DNA of 64,000 bases from Bdellovibrio sp047344985 (GCF_047344985.1 NZ_CP178861.1:434001-498000), one strand, 5' to 3'; positions 43,915 to 52,765 are shown, numbered from the stretch's first letter. Notes: generated by a model from the letters alone, not told the origin. Translations and numbers: made by a program.

Positions 43915-44763
43915 ATGTACAAAAGTGGCACGATTCTGACTTTCATTTTTATCATTGGCTGTTCAAGTCCGTCTGCTCGAAGGACGGCGAGTTCACAAGA
44001 GTCGACCTTCACTTACACTCCCTCTTATAATTGTGCTGGTTCTGAAGATCCCTCTGTATGGAGTGCCTTAGCCGGCTTTAAAGTAGGACCGTCTTTTCGT
44101 TCCATTTTCAAAAGTCCAGATGAAAAAATCCTGCGTCCTTTTAGCGCTGATGGTTGCAGCTTATCTCCGGATGGAGTTCCCCATGAAAAGGCCGAAGCAG
44201 CTTGGACCCAATGCTGTGTTTCTCATGACACTGTTTATTGGGTGGGCGGGACTTTAGAAGAAAAAAATCGCGCAGATCAGGATCTTGAAAAATGCATCGC
44301 TGAAAAAGGATATCCAAAAATTGCGCATTTATATAACTTATCCGTCGGCCAATTTGGCGGGCCTGAAAGTTCTCAAGATTTTCGCTGGGGTTATGGATGG
44401 AATTACCGGCGTCCTTATGCTCCTCTGACTGATGAGGAAAAGAAACAAGTTCAAATTCTTTATGGCGCTAATCTTGAGAAAACACAAAAAGATCTTAGAG
44501 AGAATTTTAAAAACCTCAAGGTTTCTTGCAGCACCGAAGACAAGGCGTTGAAAGGTTTTAACAAAGAAGAAAAGTGGATTTATTCCTATCTAAATAGAAA
44601 ATTAAAAAAGGATGATACCGTCCAGTGGGCGCGCCGCTTTTCTCATGAAGAAATTCAGGAATATCTATTGAAGTTTGAAGGCTGTTCCACGCCGATCGCT
44701 TTTATGTTTTCGGCAAAAAGTAAAACACTGATTGGAGTTCGAAGCTCTTGCGAGGAGCTTTAA
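43915..44763 (+). CDS. Phospholipase A2-like lipoprotein
   Basis: A 282-residue protein with a short signal ending in I-I-G-C, a proper lipobox. The core reads D-G-C-S, then W-T-Q-C-C-V-S-H-D-T-V-Y-W with Cys100-Cys101 and the His104-Asp105 pair, followed by A-D-Q-D-L-E-K-C. The C-C-x-x-H-D arrangement is the phospholipase A2 catalytic helix, with His as base and Asp as metal ligand; conserved cysteines would make disulfides. The G-Y-G-W region follows, and then about 100 further helical residues. A surface lipase attacking prey membrane is plausible. The ATG at 43915 is chosen over a TTG two codons earlier. Confidence 0.8.
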   Translation: MYKSGTILTFIFIIGCSSPSARRTASSQESTFTYTPSYNCAGSEDPSVWSALAGFKVGPSFRSIFKSPDEKILRPFSADGCSLSPDGVPHEKAEAAWTQCCVSHDTVYWVGGTLEEKNRADQDLEKCIAEKGYPKIAHLYNLSVGQFGGPESSQDFRWGYGWNYRRPYAPLTDEEKKQVQILYGANLEKTQKDLRENFKNLKVSCSTEDKALKGFNKEEKWIYSYLNRKLKKDDTVQWARRFSHEEIQEYLLKFEGCSTPIAFMFSAKSKTLIGVRSSCEEL

Positions 44764-44774
44764 AGAGGTAGGAG

Positions 44775-45773
44775 CTAAATGCTCCCTACGCCCATAATCT
44801 TTTTCATCTCTGCAACGGTTTGTGCGACGACTTCGCGAGCTTGTTCGGAACCTTTGCGACAGATCTCTAAAACTTCACCTTTGTCTTTGGCAAATTCCTC
44901 GCGACGTTTGCGGATTGGTGAAATCATTTCTTCTAAAACTTGCGTCAGACGTTGTTTCACAGTGCCATCACCCAGTCCTCCGCGACGATAGTGATCTTTT
45001 AATTTTTCCACTTCTTCTTTGTTGGGATCAAAAGCGTCTAAGAACGTGAAAACAACGTTTCCTTCCACTTGTCCGGGATCTTCAATGTGCAAGTGGTTGG
45101 GATCAGTATACATCTTCTGTACTTTTTTCTTCAGTTGGTCGAAGGGTTCCGCCAGTGAAATGGAATTTCCCAGCGACTTGCTCATCTTCGCTTTACCGTC
45201 GATTCCGGGCAAACGCCCTTGGGTTCCTCCCAGAGCTTTGACCTTTTTGAATAGTTCCGTGTTGTAAAGATGATTGAATCTTTGGGCAATTTCGTTGGTT
45301 TGTTCAATCATTGGATTCTGGTCGTCTCCGACGGGAACAACGTCGGCCTTGAAGCAAAGAATGTCGGCAGCCTGGCTCACGGGATAAGTTAAAAATCCCA
45401 CGGGCAGATTTCTTTCGAAATCTTTTTGCGCGATTTCTGTTTTCACTGTGGGGTTTCGTTCAAGGCGCGCGACTGTCACAAGATTCAGAAAATAAAATGT
45501 CGCTTCGAAAAGCTCCGGAATCATTGATTGAACAAAGATCGTACTTTTCGCAGGATCAATGCCCACGGCTAAATAATCTAAAGCCACTTCGACGATGTTC
45601 TCGCGAATCATCTGCGGGTTTTTAAAGTTATCCGTCATGGCTTGCGCATCGGCGATGATCAGATATTGCTTGTGAGTCTCTTGCAACTCCACACGATTTT
45701 TCAGTGAACCAATATAGTGCCCCAAATGCAGTGGACCCGTGGGGCGGTCTCCAGTCAAAATGACAGGTTTCAT
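44775..45773 (-). CDS. trpS: Tryptophanyl-tRNA synthetase
   Basis: A 332-residue class I synthetase. G-D-R-P-T-G-P-L-H-L-G-H-Y carries the HIGH-type motif, and K-A-K-M-S-K-S-L-G-N the KMSKS loop. P-V-S-Q-A-A-D-I and G-D-D-Q are typical of TrpRS. The start at 45773 gives the usual N-terminus. The neighbouring exported-protein gene is on the same strand, 23 bases upstream; the link is probably only positional. Confidence 0.95.
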   Translation of the reverse strand: MKPVILTGDRPTGPLHLGHYIGSLKNRVELQETHKQYLIIADAQAMTDNFKNPQMIRENIVEVALDYLAVGIDPAKSTIFVQSMIPELFEATFYFLNLVTVARLERNPTVKTEIAQKDFERNLPVGFLTYPVSQAADILCFKADVVPVGDDQNPMIEQTNEIAQRFNHLYNTELFKKVKALGGTQGRLPGIDGKAKMSKSLGNSISLAEPFDQLKKKVQKMYTDPNHLHIEDPGQVEGNVVFTFLDAFDPNKEEVEKLKDHYRRGGLGDGTVKQRLTQVLEEMISPIRKRREEFAKDKGEVLEICRKGSEQAREVVAQTVAEMKKIMGVGSI

Positions 45774-45796
45774 AAGTGATCTTTCAAACTAAAGAA

Positions 45797-46288
45797 TTAA
45801 CGAACGTAACATGGAACTGTTTTTAAATTATTTCCCATCATGATTTGCACAATACGTCCCTGGCCGTCGTGGGAAAATTTTAACCAATGCTCATAATAGT
45901 CACCCAGTTCGACCTTGATGTCTTCTCCAAGGCCGGACCACTGATTTGTGGATTGGCGAACTCCGTATTTAGCCGTGATGGGAATTTTAAAATTAATCTT
46001 CTGGCCGCTGTCGAATCCATTGGAGTTGAAATCGACATCTAAAACTTCGACCCATTGATCGCCGCCGGAAAACTTGCGCAACTCACGAGAACTGCGAGTC
46101 TTCAAAGTGCAGTTCATGTGAGGCGCCATTTTCCCGGCGCCTAAAGTTTTAGATATAAAATCGAACATTTCGGTATTCAGAGTTTTATTGACCTTGGGAT
46201 CGTCGCTCGCCATAGGAACTTCCTGAGCGGAAACGATCGAGTCGGCCAAATAAACGAGGGTAGCAAGGATAACCATCCACTTAAGCAT
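45797..46288 (-). CDS. Exported hypothetical protein
   Basis: A 163-residue protein with a signal peptide ending near V-S-A-Q and GGAGG before the ATG. The mature part has two Cys (H-M-N-C-T, V-P-C-Y) and a beta-rich middle with repeated charged patches. It is upstream of trpS on the same strand. No family is recognised. Confidence 0.75.
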   Translation of the reverse strand: MLKWMVILATLVYLADSIVSAQEVPMASDDPKVNKTLNTEMFDFISKTLGAGKMAPHMNCTLKTRSSRELRKFSGGDQWVEVLDVDFNSNGFDSGQKINFKIPITAKYGVRQSTNQWSGLGEDIKVELGDYYEHWLKFSHDGQGRIVQIMMGNNLKTVPCYVR

Positions 46289-46431
46289 TAGAATCCTCCC
46301 CAGATCCCGAAGCTTTTGCAGTATCTGTAGTAGAGTTCATAAAGTCGAATCGCTAATTTTGATGGGTGCTATAAAATTTTATTGTAGGTGAATGCGGCCA
46401 GCGGCTTGTGTTTTGACGCCCATCATTTTGC

Positions 46432-46460
46432 TTTGCAATGCAAAAAGGTACGGCGTACCT
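46432..46460. promoter_or_regulatory. Two palindromes just upstream of pgpA
   Basis: TTTGCA-A-TGCAAA lies at 46432-46444 and AGGTACG-G-CGTACCT at 46446-46460. The second ends seven bases before the ATG at 46468. They may be operator sites or fold in the 5' leader and limit ribosome access. Confidence 0.45.
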
Positions 46461-46467
46461 CCTATCT

Positions 46468-46947
46468 ATGCGCAATTTCTTAAAGCAATTAGCAACCTTG
46501 TTTGGCGTTGGTCTTTTTCCTAAAGGCCCGGGCACAGCCGCTACTGTCGCAACGATTCCGTTGGTGTTTCTTTTGTCGAAATTAGGACCCTTGGTGTACA
46601 TGGGGGCGATTGTTTTGCTGCTCCCCGTCGGAATTGCTGCCTGCGAAGTTTATGAGCAGGATAAGGGTGGTCACGATCATAAAGAGATCGTAATTGATGA
46701 GGTTTTAGGTTTTCTTATTACTATGGTCTGGCTTCCTTTGACATGGCAGGCCATTTTAATCGGTTTTGCCCTGTTCAGATTGCTGGACATCACAAAGCCT
46801 TTATTCATAGGATATTTAGATAAGAAGATCCAAGGAGGTCTTGGGGTGATGGTGGACGATGTGGCCGCGGGGATAATTGCGAGTCTCATCATGCAAGTTC
46901 TCTACACTCAAACCAATTGGTTGGGCTCTCAGGTGTTGGTGCCGTAA
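46468..46947 (+). CDS. pgpA: Phosphatidylglycerophosphatase A
   Basis: A 159-residue membrane enzyme that dephosphorylates phosphatidylglycerol phosphate. It shows G-V-G-L-F-P-K-G-P-G-T-A-A-T near the start, the acidic H-K-E-I-V-I-D-E-V-L-G site, D-I-T-K-P and V-D-D-V-A-A-G. The ATG at 46468 fits the family start; an upstream ATG at 46438 would add ten residues and place two palindromes inside the gene. No strong ribosome site exists for either. Two bases separate its stop from pncC. Confidence 0.9.
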   Translation: MRNFLKQLATLFGVGLFPKGPGTAATVATIPLVFLLSKLGPLVYMGAIVLLLPVGIAACEVYEQDKGGHDHKEIVIDEVLGFLITMVWLPLTWQAILIGFALFRLLDITKPLFIGYLDKKIQGGLGVMVDDVAAGIIASLIMQVLYTQTNWLGSQVLVP

Positions 46948-46949
46948 CA

Positions 46950-47435
46950 ATGTCACTGGACAACGAGAAGCTTCAAGAACTCATTAGATCCCTTCGCGAC
47001 CGAAAACTCACAGTGGGTTTTGCAGAAAGTTGTACTGGAGGTGCACTTTCCGCATTTTTGACAGAGCAGCCTGGCGTATCCGACATCTTTTTAGGCTCTG
47101 TGGTTTCTTACTCTAACGAGGCGAAGGTGGATCTTCTGGGGGTCCGTCGAGACACTCTCATGCAAGAGGGTGCGGTGAGCGAGAAAGTCGCTCGTCAAAT
47201 GGCGCACGGAGTGCGTCGACAGCTAAAAACTGATTGGTCTGTGGCAATCACAGGCATCGCTGGTCCGACCGGTGGAACACCGACGAAGCCAGTGGGCACT
47301 GTATGCATTGCTATCGCTGGACCGGGGTTTGAAGACTCACGAAAGGAATTCTTTTCGGGAGATCGCAAAGCCATCCAGCAGAGGTCCGTCGACTATTCAG
47401 TTCGTTGGCTGTGTGAAGTTCTCGACAAGGTTTAA
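46950..47435 (+). CDS. pncC: Nicotinamide-nucleotide amidase (CinA C-terminal type)
   Basis: A 161-residue enzyme that deamidates nicotinamide mononucleotide in NAD recycling. The family marks are A-E-S-C-T-G-G, S-Y-S-N-E-A-K, G-A-V-S-E, and T-G-I-A-G-P-T-G-G-T-P-x-K-P-V-G-T-V. Only the amidase domain is present, without the CinA N-terminal domain. A pgpA-pncC-recA order is common in bacteria. Confidence 0.93.
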   Translation: MSLDNEKLQELIRSLRDRKLTVGFAESCTGGALSAFLTEQPGVSDIFLGSVVSYSNEAKVDLLGVRRDTLMQEGAVSEKVARQMAHGVRRQLKTDWSVAITGIAGPTGGTPTKPVGTVCIAIAGPGFEDSRKEFFSGDRKAIQQRSVDYSVRWLCEVLDKV

Positions 47436-47475
47436 AAGATCGGCCCCGGCCGGCAAACATTAACAATAAAGTATC

Positions 47476-47491
47476 GTAGCGGGTGCTACGG
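47476..47491 (+). promoter_or_regulatory. Small hairpin beside the recA ribosome site
   Basis: CGTAGC and GCTACG pair around GGGT; the last G begins the GGAGAGG ribosome site. It could modulate recA translation. No obvious LexA-type box is seen in the 70-base leader. Confidence 0.35.
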
Positions 47492-47505
47492 AGAGGGAAA
47501 CGCAG

Positions 47506-48633
47506 ATGGCAACAACAACTGTGGATACAAAAGCAAACAACGAAAAAACAAAAGCATTGGAATTGGCTGTTTCAGCAATTGAAAAGCAATTCGGTAAAGG
47601 TTCAATCATGCGCTTGGGCGCAAATGAATCTTTGGTTAAAGACGTAGAAGCGATCAGCACAGGCGCATTGAGCTTGGATATCGCTTTGGGTATTGGTGGT
47701 CTTCCAAAAGGTCGTATCGTAGAAATCTACGGACCAGAGTCTTCTGGTAAAACAACTCTTTGCTTGTCTGTGATTGCTCAAGCTCAGAAAAAAGGTGGCG
47801 TTGTTGCTTTCGTCGATGCGGAACATGCATTGGACGTAAACTACGCTCGTAAATTGGGTGTGAACACAGAAGATCTTTTGATCTCTCAACCAGACACAGG
47901 TGAACAAGCTTTGGAAATCACTGAAACACTTGTTCGTTCTGGCGCGATTGACGTATTGGTTGTCGACTCCGTAGCAGCCTTGGTTCCTCGTGCAGAGATC
48001 GAAGGCGACATGGGTGATTCTCACGTAGGTCTTCAAGCTCGTTTGATGTCTCAAGCTCTTCGTAAGTTGACTGCGGCGATCAACCGTTCAAACACATTGG
48101 TTATTTTCATCAACCAAATCCGTATGAAGATCGGTGTGATGTTCGGTAACCCAGAGACAACTACGGGTGGTAACGCATTGAAATTCTACTCTTCAGTTCG
48201 TTTGGATGTACGCCGTGTTGGCGCGATCAAAAACGGTGAAGACGTAACTGGAAACCGTACTGCTGTTAAAGTTGTGAAAAACAAAATGGCTCCGCCGTTC
48301 ACTAAAGTTGAATTCGATCTTATGTACGGTGAAGGTATTTCTGAAGAAGGCGATCTTCTTGATCTTGCAGTGACTGCAAACTTCGTAGAAAAATCAGGTG
48401 CATGGTTCTCTATGAATGGCGAGCGCATGGGCCAAGGCCGCGATGCTGCAAAAACATTCTTGAAAGAACACCCAGAATACATGACTGAACTTCGTGCAAA
48501 AATCTTGGCAGCAAATGGCATCGGCAAATTGTTGGTAGACGCTAACGGAAACAACGGCGAAGACCACGAAGGCACAGAGCCAGTTGAAGCTGAAGAAGCA
48601 GCACCAAAAAAAGCAAAAAAAGGTAAGCACTAG
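47506..48633 (+). CDS. recA: Recombinase RecA
   Basis: A 375-residue ATPase for homologous recombination. The Walker A G-P-E-S-S-G-K-T-T is at residues 76-84. L-V-V-D-S-V-A-A-L, N-Q-I-R-M-K-I-G-V-M-F-G-N-P-E-T-T-T-G-G-N-A-L are present. The C-terminal tail is acidic then Lys-rich (E-E-A-A-P-K-K-A-K-K-G-K). GGAGAGG precedes the ATG. RecX lies elsewhere in this window. Confidence 0.98.
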   Translation: MATTTVDTKANNEKTKALELAVSAIEKQFGKGSIMRLGANESLVKDVEAISTGALSLDIALGIGGLPKGRIVEIYGPESSGKTTLCLSVIAQAQKKGGVVAFVDAEHALDVNYARKLGVNTEDLLISQPDTGEQALEITETLVRSGAIDVLVVDSVAALVPRAEIEGDMGDSHVGLQARLMSQALRKLTAAINRSNTLVIFINQIRMKIGVMFGNPETTTGGNALKFYSSVRLDVRRVGAIKNGEDVTGNRTAVKVVKNKMAPPFTKVEFDLMYGEGISEEGDLLDLAVTANFVEKSGAWFSMNGERMGQGRDAAKTFLKEHPEYMTELRAKILAANGIGKLLVDANGNNGEDHEGTEPVEAEEAAPKKAKKGKH

Positions 48634-48682
48634 GGCCATCAGGCCGCAGTGCCGGAGCGACGGCGGTCGCGCAGGCTGAAGC

Positions 48683-48712
48683 AACCCACTCCTCGGAGTG
48701 GGTTTTCTTTTT
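48683..48712 (+). terminator. Rho-independent terminator after recA
   Basis: AACCCACTCC and GGAGTGGGTT pair around TC, followed by TTCTTTTTC. It lies about 50 bases after the recA stop. Confidence 0.88.
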
Positions 48713-48789
48713 CAAAGTCCGCAAGTCCTCACTGTCGGAGTGCCAAGAGTCTTCTTTGATTAATCTTTAACCGTATATTATAACGGGAT

Positions 48790-49554
48790 ATGATTTTAAA
48801 AAATCTCTTCCTGATTTCTCTCATTCTGCTTTCGTCAGTAAGAGTGCTTGCTGTTGAAAAGTTGTTATTTGCTTCCTCGGACAGCTTGCCGCCAAAGATT
48901 TATAAAGAAGACGGTGAACTTAAAGGCACCTACGTCGAAATCATTCGTGAAATCTGCAAGCGCATGAATGTGGAAGCCGAATTCGTCACATATCCATGGG
49001 CGCGAGTGATGGTGATGGCAAAAACTGGAAAGGTCGATGCGATCTTTCCGCCCTTTAAGACACCTGACCGCGAAGCTTTTTTGTATTTTACCAGTGAACC
49101 GATGAGCCACACTCGCAACGTGGTTTTTGCTCCGAAGAAGAAACACATCACCGTTAAAAATTTGAGCGACCTTCAGGGGCTTACTGTCGGAATTAACGAC
49201 CAATATTCTTATGGCCCTAAGTTTGACGCTTATAAAAAGAATTTGAATCTTGATCTCAGTAACAATGAAGAGATGCTTGTGAACAAACTGGGTCGCAAAG
49301 GCACAACGAAACGAATTGATGTTGCTATTGCCTCGGAAGAAGTCTTTAAGTTTTTAAGTAAACGCCTGGGCTTTTTGGACGATTTCGAAGTGGTCTATGT
49401 TCTTTCCGCCAATCCTTCGTATGTGGCCTTTTCGAAAGCCAAAGGTGTGAAAGCAAAAGAGTTGGCAGAGCAATATAACAAAATTCTTCTACAGCTTAAG
49501 AAAGAGGGATTTGTGCAAAAGATCTTAAACAAATACATGGAAAACGAGAAATAA
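48790..49554 (+). CDS. Periplasmic solute-binding protein (SBP_bac_3 type)
   Basis: A 254-residue protein with a signal peptide ending near V-L-A-V. It shows the pattern of type 3 solute-binding proteins: G-T-Y-V-E-I-I-R-E-I, a V-D-A-I-F-P-P site and L-Q-G-L-T-V-G-I-N. No ABC permease genes are adjacent, so it may act alone or as a sensor. The ligand may be an amino acid. Confidence 0.87.
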   Translation: MILKNLFLISLILLSSVRVLAVEKLLFASSDSLPPKIYKEDGELKGTYVEIIREICKRMNVEAEFVTYPWARVMVMAKTGKVDAIFPPFKTPDREAFLYFTSEPMSHTRNVVFAPKKKHITVKNLSDLQGLTVGINDQYSYGPKFDAYKKNLNLDLSNNEEMLVNKLGRKGTTKRIDVAIASEEVFKFLSKRLGFLDDFEVVYVLSANPSYVAFSKAKGVKAKELAEQYNKILLQLKKEGFVQKILNKYMENEK

Positions 49555-49578
49555 AAAAGCCCTCCGAAGAGGGCTTTT
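49555..49578. terminator. Bidirectional Rho-independent terminator
   Basis: AAAAGCCCTC and GAGGGCTTTT pair around CGAA between convergent genes. Confidence 0.9.
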
Positions 49579-49586
49579 GATGGAAA

Positions 49587-50558
49587 CTATTTCCAATCCT
49601 TAGGGATAAAACTCACGACAAGTTCTTCACCGCTCATTGCGGACCAATCAATCTTGTTACCAAGAATAACGGCATTTTTAACAGAGTCATAAACCCAACC
49701 GTAGTGCATATCTCCGGCAACCAGAGTCGTTGCTCCGAAAGTTACAACGATGCTGCTTACATCAGGCGCGGCTGTCAGAGGAATTTCCTGAGTGACTTGG
49801 CCAACAAGACCGGCACCGAGTTGACCTAACTGAATTCCATAATCTTGTGCGCAAAGGTTGATGATTTTTCCATTCAGAAGTTTAACAGCAGTTTCGATAC
49901 GGTCATTTTGATCTTCTGAAGTCATGCAGGACCTATCATTCGTCGGAACTTGAATTGCAGCGACAGTGACTTGGTTTGGATTTGGTTTCAAAGCTTTAAG
50001 AAAATTTGAGAAGATTTCCGGAGTGACCTGAGGTGAACTCTGGTCGCCGGCATCGGTCAACATCACGACAGCCAAATGGGCTTGAGGTCTTAAAAAACCA
50101 GGATGGTCTTGAGACAATGCGGGTTCAGATAAAGCTGCGATCGTGGTATCGAAAGGTCTTTCGGTCGCGCTTCCGTTTGTATTAACGTTCAAATTCGCCG
50201 CTAGAGTTGTTAAGAAGTCAGAACGGTTGCTATCAGCAATTTTATTTGTACCATTGAACTTGCCAGCACAAATACCTGCATAACTGCAGTCCATTGTCGT
50301 CGTTGTAACACCTGCGTGAACATGCACACCGTTTTTAAGAGCCGCTTTCGTTAAAGCAGGAATATTTGTGATCAGATTTTTTTGATGCTCACTCATGCTG
50401 CCAGAGTCATCGATAACAAAGAGAACATCGAGTTCACTGACTTGTGGTTGAACATGAATTTCAACTCGGCCAGGAAATGCAAAAGTTGTTTTAGTGATTT
50501 GAGCAGCTTGCGCCACCGAAAAGCCCGTCAAGAATAATGCAAAAATAAGCAAACGCAT
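49587..50558 (-). CDS. Exported von Willebrand factor A-domain protein
   Basis: A 323-residue protein. The start at 50558 is chosen because GGGAGGA precedes it, while an ATG 12 bases upstream has none. The signal peptide ends at A-Q-A-A. The VWA metal site is D-D-S-G-S-M, with L-T-D-A-G-D later. Four Cys residues occur in the mature part. VWA domains bind proteins in a metal-dependent manner; a surface adhesion role is possible. Confidence 0.88.
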   Translation of the reverse strand: MRLLIFALFLTGFSVAQAAQITKTTFAFPGRVEIHVQPQVSELDVLFVIDDSGSMSEHQKNLITNIPALTKAALKNGVHVHAGVTTTTMDCSYAGICAGKFNGTNKIADSNRSDFLTTLAANLNVNTNGSATERPFDTTIAALSEPALSQDHPGFLRPQAHLAVVMLTDAGDQSSPQVTPEIFSNFLKALKPNPNQVTVAAIQVPTNDRSCMTSEDQNDRIETAVKLLNGKIINLCAQDYGIQLGQLGAGLVGQVTQEIPLTAAPDVSSIVVTFGATTLVAGDMHYGWVYDSVKNAVILGNKIDWSAMSGEELVVSFIPKDWK

Positions 50559-50692
50559 TCGTCCTCCCATATTTTTGGTGGCAGGCTAGGGGGAGGAGTT
50601 GACAGATTCAAGGTTATTCCGTGCAGGTGTTCCATAAAATTCTGCAAACGAATTTACGCATCTTGAGAGCGGCGAAATGCGTCGAAAAATAG

Positions 50693-50720
50693 AAGTTGGC
50701 CGCATCGCTGCGGCCAACTT
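50693..50720 (-). terminator. Terminator after the CsbD-like gene
   Basis: AAGTTGGCCGCA and TGCGGCCAACTT form a perfect 12-base stem around TCGC. On the minus strand a T run follows, which fits termination of the 50745-50975 gene. Confidence 0.75.
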
Positions 50721-50744
50721 GTATAGTAAAGTTTTAAGTCTTTT

Positions 50745-50975
50745 TTAGCGGTTGAATTTTCTTTTCAAAGGACTGTCGTATTTTTTTAGCAAGGAAGTCA
50801 GTCGAAACTTCACTTCTTCTTCGTGAAGGCCGCATTTTTGCGCCACCAATCCGTAAATGGATTTGATGCTTCCGTGAGTGAGTTCCAGTTCATCCGCTGA
50901 AATATCCTCCCACGTTTTTTGAATTTCCATTTTCAGTGCAGGCCAATTTTCTTTAGAGATTTGCGTGTTCATCAT
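50745..50975 (-). CDS. CsbD-like stress protein
   Basis: A 76-residue soluble protein. N-W-P-A-L-K-M-E-I-Q-K-T-W-E-D-I-S-A-D-E-L near the start, then a G-S-I-K-S-I-Y-G-L-V pattern, fit the CsbD family, a group of abundant stress-induced small proteins of unknown mechanism. The tandem ATGs at 50975 and 50972 follow GGGAGAG. A longer frame upstream has a hydrophobic stretch but no ribosome site. Confidence 0.75.
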   Translation of the reverse strand: MMNTQISKENWPALKMEIQKTWEDISADELELTHGSIKSIYGLVAQKCGLHEEEVKFRLTSLLKKYDSPLKRKFNR

Positions 50976-51069
50976 AATCACTCTCCCGTCTCTGGCTAGG
51001 AAGAGAAGCAGGGGGAGTGCCAAGATGCAAAGGGCTTTAATTCGTTCTAAAGGAACACCTTGGGGCAAA

Positions 51070-51108
51070 AATCCCTGAAGGCGGGGATTGTCACCCCTGA
51101 CAGGGATT
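51070..51108. promoter_or_regulatory. Nested dyad between the CsbD-like and LdtD-like genes
   Basis: AATCCCTG (51070-51077) and CAGGGATT (51101-51108) enclose GGGG (51083-51086) and CCCC (51094-51097). The structure lies between divergent genes and may be an operator for either. Confidence 0.45.
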
Positions 51109-51203
51109 CGGGAATTATTTTCTCTTAAGCACTTTCCTAATACCGTAAATTGGACCCTACAGCGGCAGGTTTATTGAACAGTGGGTTCGCTGATGAGGTG
51201 AAC

Positions 51204-52763
51204 ATGCGAAAACAATATCTCCTGGCGGCTCTGTCGTTCGCAATTTCTATGGGAACAGTGGCGCCCCGAGCTTACGCCGAGCCTATGACAGCGATGAACT
51301 CGTTGGCGAGTTCTCAAGAGTATCTCAATGCTCTGAATGCGCTGGATATGTCATCAGTGCGTGAAGCGCTGGTGAATATCTGGTCTCACGGTATGAACCC
51401 GAATGCTTATTGGACGCCGGAGATGGAGCAAGCCTTCATTTCAGGGCAGATCGAGCAAGCTCCTTTGCGCCGTCAAGTTTTGCAAGTGTATTTGCAAGCT
51501 TTAAAAGATGTGGCGATCGGAAGCACAGATCCTCAAAGTCTTGCATCTGATATCAAAATCAAACGCAAAGATTTTTTCACCGTTGAGCAACTCAATTCAT
51601 TGGTTCTTGCAAATGGCGGAAGAGCGGATCTTGTGCTGGAGCAGGTTTCCCCGCAATCACCAGCGTATCTTTCTTTGCGAGAAGCCTTGCGCCGCTTGTA
51701 TCCGCTTTTGTTAAAAGGTGGTTGGGATCGTATCAGTCCCGTGAATAAGGAACTCTCTTTAGGCGTACGTCACCCTGTGATTGTGAAGCTGAAAGAGCGT
51801 TTGCAGGTTTTGGGTTACAAGATTTCAAGCATTGACGATGTCTTCGATCAAGAGATGCTTCAAGCGATCAATGATGTACAAACAAATCTGCGCATGAAAC
51901 CCGACGGAAAAATTTCTCCGGGCGGTCGCACGTGGGGATTTTTCTGGGTGTTCTGTGGAGAACGCGTTCGTCAAATCCAAGCCGACATGGAAAAACTGCG
52001 CTGGTTGCCACAACGTCTTGAGGACCGTCATATTTTCGTGAATACGGCATTCTCGCATTTTGTTTTGACCGACAAGACACAAAACAAAGTGATGAGTTTT
52101 AAAACCATCAACGGAACTGCCGAAAGAAAAACGCCCACGATGCGAGACAAGGTGACCTATCTTGTTTTGAATCCGACGTGGACAGTGCCGCCGACGGTGT
52201 TCCTCAATGATAAAGTTGAGATTATTAAGAACCTCGATAAGAACGGTATTCGCAAATACTTTACGGATAACAACTTTGAAGTCTATACGTCCGATTTTTC
52301 ACGCACGATTGATCCGACAACGATCAACTGGAGAGGTATTAGCTCGGCCAACGTGAATTTCTACATCCGTCAAAAACCAAACTATATGAATGCTTTGGGT
52401 GTTGTGAAGTTCATGATGACAAATCCTTACGCGATTTATCTGCATGACACGAACCAAAGAGAGCTTTTCGCTGAAGCTCAGCGTTTGCGCAGCTCTGGCT
52501 GTGTGCGTTTGGAAAAACCTTTGGATTTAGCAGAATATCTTTTGGCCGGAACGGAGTGGTCACGTCCTCAGATTGAAAACTTTGTCGTGAAACCAGGACA
52601 AGTTCTTCCAGACGAAACACGCGTGAATTTGAAGAATCCCATTTATGTATATTTAATTCCTGTAACTTCGCAAATGAACTCGGATGGTGTAATCCGTTTC
52701 GTAGAAGATGCTTACGGCCATAATCAATTGATTTTAAATAAAGTTCGAGGAATCGGAAGGTAG
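51204..52763 (+). CDS. LdtD/YcbB-like L,D-transpeptidase with peptidoglycan-binding domain
   Basis: A 519-residue exported enzyme; the ATG at 51204 after GATGAGGTG leads into a signal peptide ending A-Y-A-E. A scaffold region is followed by a peptidoglycan-binding domain (about 190-245: H-P-V-I-V-K-L-K-E-R-L-Q-V-L-G-Y) and a YkuD domain. The catalytic residues are His414 (Y-L-H-D-T) and Cys433 (S-S-G-C-V-R). LdtD-type enzymes make 3-3 peptidoglycan cross-links. It runs with the small exported gene two bases downstream. Confidence 0.92.
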   Translation: MRKQYLLAALSFAISMGTVAPRAYAEPMTAMNSLASSQEYLNALNALDMSSVREALVNIWSHGMNPNAYWTPEMEQAFISGQIEQAPLRRQVLQVYLQALKDVAIGSTDPQSLASDIKIKRKDFFTVEQLNSLVLANGGRADLVLEQVSPQSPAYLSLREALRRLYPLLLKGGWDRISPVNKELSLGVRHPVIVKLKERLQVLGYKISSIDDVFDQEMLQAINDVQTNLRMKPDGKISPGGRTWGFFWVFCGERVRQIQADMEKLRWLPQRLEDRHIFVNTAFSHFVLTDKTQNKVMSFKTINGTAERKTPTMRDKVTYLVLNPTWTVPPTVFLNDKVEIIKNLDKNGIRKYFTDNNFEVYTSDFSRTIDPTTINWRGISSANVNFYIRQKPNYMNALGVVKFMMTNPYAIYLHDTNQRELFAEAQRLRSSGCVRLEKPLDLAEYLLAGTEWSRPQIENFVVKPGQVLPDETRVNLKNPIYVYLIPVTSQMNSDGVIRFVEDAYGHNQLILNKVRGIGR

Positions 52764-52765
52764 TT

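Noticed and set aside
47602..48054. Minus-strand frame of 150 codons in recA
   Set aside because: It lies entirely within recA and reflects its codon bias.
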